DNA of 64,000 nt from Streptomyces katrae (GTDB lineage: Bacteria > Actinomycetota > Actinomycetes > Streptomycetales > Streptomycetaceae). This document shows positions 41,892 through 48,787 of the stretch, piece after piece. The position numbers were made by a program, and so were the translations under genes. The notes under the pieces are model-generated. The model worked only from the letters and a program-made list of their open reading frames with translations, ran no database searches and was not told the origin of the DNA. The stretch spans positions 310,001-374,000 of the forward strand of contig NZ_JNZY01000002.1 in assembly GCF_000717655.1 (NCBI RefSeq). Reading direction: 5' to 3'. Position 1 is the stretch's first letter; every line of letters begins with the position of its first letter.

Positions 41892-42527
41892 TCAGCGGGG
41901 TGGCACCGCGGCCCGCGCGGCCGCCTCGCGCTCCTCGGCGGCGAGCTTCTTCTCCTCGCGGCGCTGGGCCCGGCGGCGCAGGAAGCGGCGGATCCGGGTC
42001 CACAGGAACACGAGTATGGCCAGACCGGCCGCCAGCAGGACGGCCGCGATGACCGCGGCGGCCTGGGGGTTGAACATCGCGAACGTGACGATGCCGGCCA
42101 CGCCCAGGTCCTCGGCGGTGCTCAGGGCGATGTTGCTGAACGGCTCCGGCGAGGTGTTGACGGCCATGCGGGTGCCGGCCTTGACGAAATGGCTGGCCAG
42201 CGCGGTGGAACCGCCGATCGCGCCGGCGGCGATGTCGGAGAGCGAGCCGCTCTGGCCGGCCAGCAGCGCGCCCACCACCGCCCCGGCCACCGGGCGGATC
42301 ACGGTGTGCGCCGTGTCCCAGACCGAGTCCACGTAGGGGATCTTGTCCGCGACGGCCTCGCAGAGGAACAGCACACCGGCGACGATGAGCACGTCGGTGC
42401 GCTGCAGGGACTCGGGGACCTCGTCGGTCAGTCCGGTCGCGCCGAAGATGCCGAGCAGGAGGACCACGGCGTAGGCGTTGATCCCGCTGGCCCAGCCGCT
42501 GGTGAAGACCAGGGGGAGCACACTCAC
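41892..42527 (-). CDS. DUF4126-type membrane protein
   Basis: This 211-residue protein has about five hydrophobic segments and the opening LPLVFTSGWASGINAYAVVLLLGIFG, which I recognise as DUF4126. The C-terminal tail is strongly charged (RRFLRRRAQRREEKKLAAEER). Glycine/alanine-rich helices contain AGAIGGSTALASHFVKAGTR. Function is unknown; a small-molecule transport role is only a guess. GTG 42527 is the start, with CATGAT 6 nt upstream (a weak -10). Confidence 0.75.
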   Translation of the reverse strand: MSVLPLVFTSGWASGINAYAVVLLLGIFGATGLTDEVPESLQRTDVLIVAGVLFLCEAVADKIPYVDSVWDTAHTVIRPVAGAVVGALLAGQSGSLSDIAAGAIGGSTALASHFVKAGTRMAVNTSPEPFSNIALSTAEDLGVAGIVTFAMFNPQAAAVIAAVLLAAGLAILVFLWTRIRRFLRRRAQRREEKKLAAEEREAAARAAVPPR

Positions 42528-42664
42528 CGGGTCATCATGCCGCAGGACCGCGCCGCGGGAGGGGCGATCCGGGACTCGGACCGATCACGCGGACCGGCGG
42601 GGCAGAGCGGTGAGGGGACGGTCGCCGTGCGGCGGCCGTCCCCTCACCCGTGTCTGCGGGGGGC

Positions 42665-43066
42665 CTACTGCCCCTGCTCGTCGCGGCGGCGCTGCCACCG
42701 CTCCTCGATGCGGGTCATCATCGACCGACGCTGCCGGTTGCGGCCGTGGGCCGAACCGCCTGCACTGCCGGAGACGGGCTGCTCGCCAGGCTTGGGTGCC
42801 TTGCGCCAACCGGTGACCACGAGGACCGTACAGCCGAGCATGACGAGGAATCCCACCACGCTGACCCAGAGTACGTTCGGAATGATCACACCGGTCATGA
42901 GGAGCGCGATACCCACCACAATGCCTGCGACTGCCTGGTAGACCCGTCGCCGGGTGTACGTACGCAGTCCGCTTCCCTCAAGCGCTGTCGCGAACTTGGG
43001 ATCTTCGGCGTACAGCGCTCGCTCCATCTGCTCGAGCATTCGCTGCTCGTGCTCCGAGAGCGGCAC
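42665..43066 (-). CDS. DUF3040 small membrane protein
   Basis: This 133-residue protein begins PLSEHEQRMLEQMERALYAEDPKFA, the DUF3040 signature, followed by two adjacent transmembrane helices (VYQAVAGIVVGIALLMTGVII and LWVSVVGFLVMLGCTVLVV) and a basic C-terminal tail. GTG 43066 is chosen over ATG 43081 because GAGGAGG lies 6 nt before it and family members begin at that residue. Function unknown; in streptomycetes such proteins often lie near division genes. Confidence 0.85.
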   Translation of the reverse strand: MPLSEHEQRMLEQMERALYAEDPKFATALEGSGLRTYTRRRVYQAVAGIVVGIALLMTGVIIPNVLWVSVVGFLVMLGCTVLVVTGWRKAPKPGEQPVSGSAGGSAHGRNRQRRSMMTRIEERWQRRRDEQGQ

Positions 43067-43081
43067 GGGAGTCCTCCTCAT

Positions 43082-43373
43082 CCGTCGGTCGCGGGGGGTA
43101 GCGACCAGGGGTCCCCTTCAGGATAGGCGGGGAATCGCCCCCGTGATACCCGCCCTCTGCGCGAGGTTCCAAACACTGCCCGGAGAAGGCGCCGCCCGGA
43201 AAGGCGCCGCCTGAGCAAAACCCTGCGCGAAACCGTACCGCCGGGAGGGCGGTCACTGAGGCGCTTATTCCCCAACGGCCCGTCCACCATGCCGGTCACT
43301 GCGCACGATCATACGGGGCCGGACGCCGGATCGGAGGGTGTCCGGCGTACTCCGTGAGCGGAAGCTCCGCAGA
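43082..43373. other. Intergenic region without a supported gene
   Basis: 292 bp between the DUF3040 start and the methyltransferase stop. It contains two AAGGCGCCGCCYG copies (about 43187-43211) and the hairpin ACGCCGGA (43323-43330)/TCCGGCGT (43341-43348), probably the terminator of the methyltransferase gene. No convincing reading frame. Confidence 0.6.
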
Positions 43374-44132
43374 TCAGGCGCGCTTCTCGCCCAAGACGTG
43401 CAGCTGCGTCGCGACCGCGTGGAAGGCCGGCAGCTCGGCGGCGGCCTCCTCGAGGCGCAGCAGCGCCTCGACCGCGCCCGGCTCGGTGTCGACCAGGACG
43501 CCGGGGACGAGGTCGGCGAAGACGCGGACCCCGTGCACCGCGCCGACCTCCAGGCCGGCCCCGCCCACCAGCTCGGTGAGCTGCTCGGCAGTGAAGCGGC
43601 GCGGTACCGGGTCGCCCGCGCCCCAGCGGCCGGCCGGGTCGGTGAGCGCCGTACGGGCCTCGGTGAAGTGGCCGGCGAGGGCCCGGGCCAGCACGGCCCC
43701 GCCGAGGCCGGCGCCCAGCAGGCTGAGCGTGCCGCCGGGGCGCAGGGCGGCGACCGCGTTGGCGACGCCCTCGGCCGGGTCGTCCACGTACTCGAGCACG
43801 CCGTGGCAGAGCACCACGTCGTACGCGTCGCGCTCGACGACGTCCAGCAGGCCCTGGGCGTCGCCCTGCACGCCGCGCACCAGGTCGGCGACACCGGCCT
43901 CGGCGACGCGGCGCTCCAGCCCGAACAGTGCGTTCGGGCTGGGGTCGACCACGGTCACCCGGTGGCCCAGCCGGGCCACCGGCACGGCGAACTTGCCGGT
44001 GCCACCGCCGGTGTCCAGCACGTCCAGCACATCCCGCCCGGTCGCCTTCACCCGGCGGTCGAGCGCCTCCTTGAGGACCTCCCACACCACGGCGGTGCGG
44101 AGGGAGGCACGGGGGCGGGAAGTGTCCGACAC
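43374..44132 (-). CDS. Class I SAM-dependent methyltransferase
   Basis: This 252-residue enzyme has the SAM-binding motif VLDVLDTGGGTGKFAVPVARLG, an acidic strand VTVVDPSPNAL and CHGVLEYVDDP, similar to CmoM/SmtA-type tRNA or small-molecule methyltransferases. No target can be assigned. GTG 44132 follows GAGGAG about 9 nt upstream. It lies just before the HEPN gene on the same strand, separated by 99 bp. Confidence 0.82.
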   Translation of the reverse strand: MSDTSRPRASLRTAVVWEVLKEALDRRVKATGRDVLDVLDTGGGTGKFAVPVARLGHRVTVVDPSPNALFGLERRVAEAGVADLVRGVQGDAQGLLDVVERDAYDVVLCHGVLEYVDDPAEGVANAVAALRPGGTLSLLGAGLGGAVLARALAGHFTEARTALTDPAGRWGAGDPVPRRFTAEQLTELVGGAGLEVGAVHGVRVFADLVPGVLVDTEPGAVEALLRLEEAAAELPAFHAVATQLHVLGEKRA

Positions 44133-44231
44133 GGCTGATGGCTCCTCGGCGCGACAAGGGTGGGAGATGCGAACCCCACCCTATTGCCTGGAGCATGCCC
44201 TGCCGATCACCCCCGGCTGCCCGGCCCGGGG

Positions 44232-44723
44232 TCAGCCCGCGTCCGGAGGCTCCGGACGCTCGGGACGGGGCAGAGGCAGCGTCGGCGCCACCGGCTGGAG
44301 GGCGAGCATCCGCTCCACCAGCCGCAGGAACATCTCCACGGCACGCACCAGATCGTCCGCGTCCCGGACCGACGCAGCATCCCGTATCCCCGCCTCGGCC
44401 CGCGCCCGGCGCTCGGCGCCGGAGGCGAACAGTGCGCTCCACTCCGTCAGTTCCGGCGCTATCTCCGGCAGTACCTCCCACGCGCTGCGGATCCGCGGGC
44501 GGCGCCGCGCGCCCACCGGCTCCGGCCGCCCGCGCGCGGCGAGCACGGCCGCGGCGGTGCGCAGCGCGGCGAGGTGGGCGGTGGCGTACCGCTCGTTGGG
44601 CCGGGTCAGCCGGGCGGCCTCGGCCAGGCCGGCGCGGGCCTTGGTGAGCAGATCGAGCGCGGCCGGCGGGGCTGCCGACCTGCGCGGGACGGGGTGGACA
44701 GGGGACGGGGACGGTGTGGCCAT
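44232..44723 (-). CDS. SAV_6107-family HEPN domain protein
   Basis: This 163-residue helical protein matches what I know as the SAV_6107 HEPN family. The core motif ERYATAH contains Arg45-x4-His50, the R-x4-6-H pattern of HEPN ribonucleases, followed by [17 protein letters not shown] and the helices DADDLVRAVEMFLRLVERML. Many HEPN proteins cleave RNA, often under control of an antitoxin, while others are inactive. No partner nucleotidyltransferase is adjacent. ATG 44723 is supported by AGGAGG with 7-nt spacing. Divergent from the ABC/YhgE unit. Confidence 0.8.
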   Translation of the reverse strand: MATPSPSPVHPVPRRSAAPPAALDLLTKARAGLAEAARLTRPNERYATAHLAALRTAAAVLAARGRPEPVGARRRPRIRSAWEVLPEIAPELTEWSALFASGAERRARAEAGIRDAASVRDADDLVRAVEMFLRLVERMLALQPVAPTLPLPRPERPEPPDAG

Positions 44724-44878
44724 GACGAACCTCCTGTCGTTGCGTACTGCTGTGTCTGTGTTTGTGCCTGCATCCATCGTGACGGCCACCACTGACAATC
44801 GCCCTGACCTGCTGTTTTGCCCCCTCTGTCCGGTCAACTGCCCCCCTGGGTACATGTGGTGCATCCGAAGGTGCTAGT

Positions 44879-44904
44879 TTTTGAACTGACCGGTCAGTTC
44901 AAAA
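44879..44904. promoter_or_regulatory. 26-bp perfect palindrome, probable TetR operator
   Basis: Arms TTTTGAACTGACC and GGTCAGTTCAAAA meet without spacer (centre 44891/44892). A TAGTTT hexamer (44875-44880) overlaps its left end and would be the -10 of the ABC gene at 44919. Because a TetR gene ends this three-gene unit, autoregulation through this site is likely. Confidence 0.75.
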
Positions 44905-44918
44905 GAAGGGGGGACGGT

Positions 44919-45770
44919 GTGGACAGCCCGCACGGTGCGGCCGTCAAAGCCGAGAACTTCGGACTCAGGGGCCCGCGCGGCTGGGTGTTCCGGGGAGTGG
45001 TCCTCGACGCGGACCCCGGCTCGCTCATCGCGGTCGAAGGCCCCTCGGGCAGCGGCCGGACCTGCCTGCTCCTCGCCCTCACGGGACGCATGAAGGCCAC
45101 CGAGGGCCACGCCGAGATCGCCGGCCACCGCCTGCCGAAGCACATGACCGCGGTACGCCGGATCGCCGCCCTCGGCCCGGTCACCGGGGTCAACGAGCTC
45201 GACCAGTCCCTGACCGTCGCCGAGCAGCTGCGCGAGGGCGCGCTGCTCCAGCGCCGCTACGAGGGCCCCGTACGCGCCCTGCTCCGCCCGCGCGGCGAGC
45301 GCCGCGCCGGCACGCAGGCCCGGATCGACGCCGCCCTGGCCGCCGCCGGGCTGGACCTCGCCGGGCTGCCCAAGGGCCCACGCACCTCCGTACGGGACCT
45401 GGAGCGGCTGGAGGCGGTGCGGCTGTCCGTCGCCATCGCCCTGCTGGGATCGCCGCGGCTGCTGGCCCTCGACGACCTGGACCTCAAGCTCTCGGACGCC
45501 GAACGTGCCGAGGCCTGGACCCTGCTGCGCTCGATCGCCGCCCGCGGGACCACCGTCCTCGCGGTGTGCAGCGACGCACCGGACGACGTGACGGTCCTGC
45601 GCACGGGCGCCGCGGCGGCCGAGCCCGAGGACAAGGCCGAGGCCGACACCGAGGCCACCGCGTCCGCTACCGGCGACAACTCGGCGGACAACTCCGCAGA
45701 CACCGACGACGACACCGACGACGACACGAAGGGGACGGACGATGCGCTCGCCGAAGCTCGCCGCGCTTGA
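44919..45770 (+). CDS. Degenerate ABC-type ATP-binding protein paired with YhgE
   Basis: This 283-residue protein has ABC ATPase topology but lacks key residues. Walker A reads GPSGSGRT (41-48), with Arg47 for Lys. Walker B reads LLALDDLD, with Asp186 where the catalytic Glu should be. No LSGGQ signature is present (VRDLERLEAVRL at that place) and no switch His is seen (LAVCSDAP). The C-terminus is an acidic tail with DNSADNSADTDDDTDDDTK. It may bind nucleotide without normal hydrolysis. GTG 44919 follows AAGGGGGG. It overlaps the YhgE gene by 29 bp, so the two proteins are probably made in fixed proportion. Confidence 0.82.
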   Translation: MDSPHGAAVKAENFGLRGPRGWVFRGVVLDADPGSLIAVEGPSGSGRTCLLLALTGRMKATEGHAEIAGHRLPKHMTAVRRIAALGPVTGVNELDQSLTVAEQLREGALLQRRYEGPVRALLRPRGERRAGTQARIDAALAAAGLDLAGLPKGPRTSVRDLERLEAVRLSVAIALLGSPRLLALDDLDLKLSDAERAEAWTLLRSIAARGTTVLAVCSDAPDDVTVLRTGAAAAEPEDKAEADTEATASATGDNSADNSADTDDDTDDDTKGTDDALAEARRA

Positions 45771-47829
45771 GCTGAAGCGGTTCGGGCGGGGGAAGCTGCC
45801 CGTGGCCGCTCTCATCGCGCTCCTCCTGCTGCCGCTGCTGTACGGCGCGCTGTACCTGTGCTCCTTCTGGGACCCGTACGACAACCTGGACAAGGTGCCC
45901 GTCGCCCTCGTCAACGCCGACAAGGGCGCCACCGTCGACGGCAAGCGCCTCGACGCCGGCGGCGAGATCGCCAGGAAGCTCCACGACAGCAAGACCTTCG
46001 ACTGGCGCGAGGTCAGCGCCGAAGAGGCGGCCGAGGGCGTGGAGAAGGGGAGGTACTACCTCTCCCTCACCATGCCCGCCGACTTCAGCGCGAAGATCAC
46101 CTCCAGCGCGGGTGACGCCCCGACCACCAGCGCCCTGCAGGTCCGTACGAACGACGCGAACAACTACATCGTCGGGTCGATCTCGCGCACCGTCTTCTCC
46201 GAGGTCCGCTCCGCGGCGTCCGCCAACGCCTCCCGCGGCTTCCTCGACAAGATCTTCGTCTCCTTCGCCGACCTCCACGACAAGACCGCCGAAGCCGCCG
46301 ACGGGGCCGACCAGCTCAAGGACGGGGCCGGCAAGGCCCAGCAGGGGGCCAAGGACCTCGCCGACGGGCTGGACACGGCGAAGGAGAAGAACGGCGAGCT
46401 GACCGGCGGGCTGACGAAGCTCAACACGGCCGCGGGCAAGCTGGAGACCGGTACCAAGGACATCGCCGCCGGCACCCAGCAGGTCGCGGACAAGATCAAC
46501 GGCACCGCCTCCCAGGTCCGCCCCTACCTGGACAACCCCAAGCAGCTCGCCGACACCGCGCTGCTCGTCGCGGACACCGCCCGGGTCGTCAACAACCACC
46601 TCGAGACCTTCAGCAGGAAGGCCCCGGCCGCAGCCAAGGTCAGCAAGCAGGCCGCCGCCCTGGCCGCCGACACGTACACCCGCACCTGCACGGGCGCTGC
46701 CGCCAAGCCCCTGCCGGTCACCTGCGCCGACATGAAGAGGCTGAAGGACACCACCGCCGAGGCCGCCCAGCTCACCGGCGACGTCGACACCCTGGTCAAG
46801 GACTCGGGCGGCGATCTGGCCGACCTGCGCAAGCAGCTCACCGAGCTGGAGAAGCAGGCACGCAAGCTCGCCGCGGGCGCCCCCTCCCTCTCCGGCAAGC
46901 TCGACCAGGCCGTCGCCGACGCCAACGCCCTCAACACCGGCGCCCACAAGGTCGCCAGCGGCATGGCCCAGCTCCACACCGGCCTGGGCAAGGCCGCCGA
47001 CGGCTCCGAGGCCCTCGGCGAGGGAGTCGGCAAGCTCGGCGACGGAGCCCACCGCCTCGACGGAGGCATGTACAAGCTCGTCGACGGCACCGGTGAACTC
47101 GCCGGCGGCCTCCACGACGGCGTCGGCAAGATCCCGGACTACGACCAGCAGCAGCGCGACGCCCGCACCCAGGTGATGGCCGACCCGGTGAAGCTCGCCA
47201 ACCAGTCCCTGCACAAGGCGCCCAACTACGGCACCGGCTTCGCGCCGTACTTCATCCCGCTCTCCCTCTGGGTCGGCGCGATGGTCGCGTACATGCTCAT
47301 CGCCCCGCTGAACCGGCGCGCCCTGGCCGCCGGCGCCTCGCCCTGGCGGATCGCGTTCGCCGGCTGGCTGCCCGTGGTGGGCATCGGCGTCCTGCAGGTG
47401 CTCGCGCTGATGTCCGTACTGCACTGGTCCCTCGGCCTGGAGATGGCACACCCCGCACTCGCCATCGGCTTCCTCGCGCTGGCCACCGCGTGCTTCGCGG
47501 CGATGGTCCAGTGGCTCAACGCGAAGTTCGGGGCGGCCGGGCGGATCCTGGTCCTCGTCGTGCTGATGCTGCAGCTGACCTCGGCGGGCGGTACGTATCC
47601 CGTGGAGACCAGTCCCGCCTTCTTCAACTGGATCCACCCGTACCTGCCGATGACGTACATCGTCGAGGGGCTGCGCCGCCTCATCTCCGGCGGCGACCTC
47701 ACCCGGGTCTGGGTGGGCTGCGCGGTCCTGGCGGCCTTCACGGCGGGCTCCCTGCTCCTCACCACGCTCGCCGCCCGCGGCAAGCAGGTGTGGACGATGG
47801 ACCGGCTGCACCCGGAACTGAGCCTGTAG
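45742..47829 (+). CDS. YhgE/Pip domain membrane protein
   Basis: This 695-residue protein has one N-terminal transmembrane helix (about 19-42). A large external region of about 450 residues with helical DGA-L repeats (for example DGADQLKDGAGKAQQGAKDL) is probably a long coiled coil. Five further helices (about 505-690) resemble ABC-2 permeases. YhgE/Pip proteins include the phage receptor YueB and phage-infection protein Pip; substrates are mostly unknown. With the overlapping ATP-binding protein it could form an exporter or a mechanotransmission complex. ATG 45742 follows GAAGGGGACGG. The TetR gene follows after 14 bp. Confidence 0.88.
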   Translation: MRSPKLAALELKRFGRGKLPVAALIALLLLPLLYGALYLCSFWDPYDNLDKVPVALVNADKGATVDGKRLDAGGEIARKLHDSKTFDWREVSAEEAAEGVEKGRYYLSLTMPADFSAKITSSAGDAPTTSALQVRTNDANNYIVGSISRTVFSEVRSAASANASRGFLDKIFVSFADLHDKTAEAADGADQLKDGAGKAQQGAKDLADGLDTAKEKNGELTGGLTKLNTAAGKLETGTKDIAAGTQQVADKINGTASQVRPYLDNPKQLADTALLVADTARVVNNHLETFSRKAPAAAKVSKQAAALAADTYTRTCTGAAAKPLPVTCADMKRLKDTTAEAAQLTGDVDTLVKDSGGDLADLRKQLTELEKQARKLAAGAPSLSGKLDQAVADANALNTGAHKVASGMAQLHTGLGKAADGSEALGEGVGKLGDGAHRLDGGMYKLVDGTGELAGGLHDGVGKIPDYDQQQRDARTQVMADPVKLANQSLHKAPNYGTGFAPYFIPLSLWVGAMVAYMLIAPLNRRALAAGASPWRIAFAGWLPVVGIGVLQVLALMSVLHWSLGLEMAHPALAIGFLALATACFAAMVQWLNAKFGAAGRILVLVVLMLQLTSAGGTYPVETSPAFFNWIHPYLPMTYIVEGLRRLISGGDLTRVWVGCAVLAAFTAGSLLLTTLAARGKQVWTMDRLHPELSL

Positions 47830-47843
47830 AGAGCGGTTGACCT

Positions 47844-48485
47844 GTGAGAATCAGCGCCATGGACACCAGCAGCACCGGTACCGGCGGCGGCCGCCGGCAG
47901 GCGACGCGCCAGAAGCTCTACGAAGCGGCCGTCACGCTCATAGCCGAGCAGGGCTTCTCCGCGACCACGGTCGACGAGATCGCCGAGCGGGCGGGCGTCG
48001 CGAAGGGCACCGTCTACTACAACTTCGCGAGCAAGAACGAACTCTTCGAGGAGCTGCTGCGCCACGGCGTCGGCCTGCTCACGGCCTCGCTGCGCACCGC
48101 GGCCGAGGAGACGGAGCAGCGGGGCGGCAGCCGGGTCGAGGCGCTCGACGCGATGATCCGGGCCGGCCTCGTCTTCATCGACCGGTACCCGGCCTTCACC
48201 CAGCTGTACGTCGCCGAACTGTGGCGGACGAACCGGGCGTGGCAGTCCACGCTGATGGTGGTCCGGCAGGAGGCGGTGGCCGTCGTGGAGACGGTGCTGC
48301 GGGAGGGTGTGGAGCGGGGGGAGCTCAGCGCGGAGATCGACGTGCCGCTGACGGCTGCCGCGATGGTGGGCATGGTGCTGGTGGCTGCGCTGGACTGGCA
48401 GTCGTTCCAGAGCGAGCGGTCGCTGGACGACGTGCATTCGGCGCTGTCGCTGCTGCTGCGGGGCCGGGTCAGCGGGAACCGCTGA
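47844..48485 (+). CDS. TetR-family transcriptional regulator
   Basis: This 213-residue regulator has the N-terminal TetR helix-turn-helix: RQKLYEAAVTLIAEQGFSATTVDEIAERAGVAKGTVYYNFASKNELF. A variable all-helical ligand domain follows with several aromatic residues. It closes the ABC-YhgE-TetR unit and most likely represses it by binding the palindrome at 44879-44904. GTG 47844 has GAGAGCGG upstream; ATG 47859 is a possible later start. The inducing ligand is unknown. Confidence 0.92.
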   Translation: MRISAMDTSSTGTGGGRRQATRQKLYEAAVTLIAEQGFSATTVDEIAERAGVAKGTVYYNFASKNELFEELLRHGVGLLTASLRTAAEETEQRGGSRVEALDAMIRAGLVFIDRYPAFTQLYVAELWRTNRAWQSTLMVVRQEAVAVVETVLREGVERGELSAEIDVPLTAAAMVGMVLVAALDWQSFQSERSLDDVHSALSLLLRGRVSGNR

Positions 48486-48787
48486 GGGCGCCGGGGCACG
48501 CCCCCCGATCGGCGGTGCCGTGGCGGGGCGGGACGGCGTAGAACTGGTGGCGCCGGCGCCGCCTGAGTACGTGTACCTAGGTGCGGAAATGAGTACGCGG
48601 GCGGATGGGCCCCCACCTGCGCGGACGCCAGACTGGGGACAACGGACGGGGACCCGGCCCGGACCGCCGACACGGGGCGGCCGGTGCGGGCCGGGTACCT
48701 TCGCCGTGAGCGGGGGGCACAACGCAGCGCGGCGGGGCTCGGGGGGATCGAGCCTCGCCGCGCTGTTGCCGTTGCGGGGCGATACCC
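48486..48787. other. Convergent intergenic region with MacR-type site and hairpin
   Basis: 302 bp between the convergent TetR and transglutaminase genes. TGAGTAC-GT-GTACCTA (48564-48579) is close to the MacR motif TGAGTAC-N2-GTACTCA; a second TGAGTAC half-site is at 48590-48596. A long hairpin, AGCGCGGCGGGGCTCG with CGAGCCTCGCCGCGCT (48726-48764), probably terminates the transglutaminase operon. No convincing coding frame was found. Confidence 0.6.
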
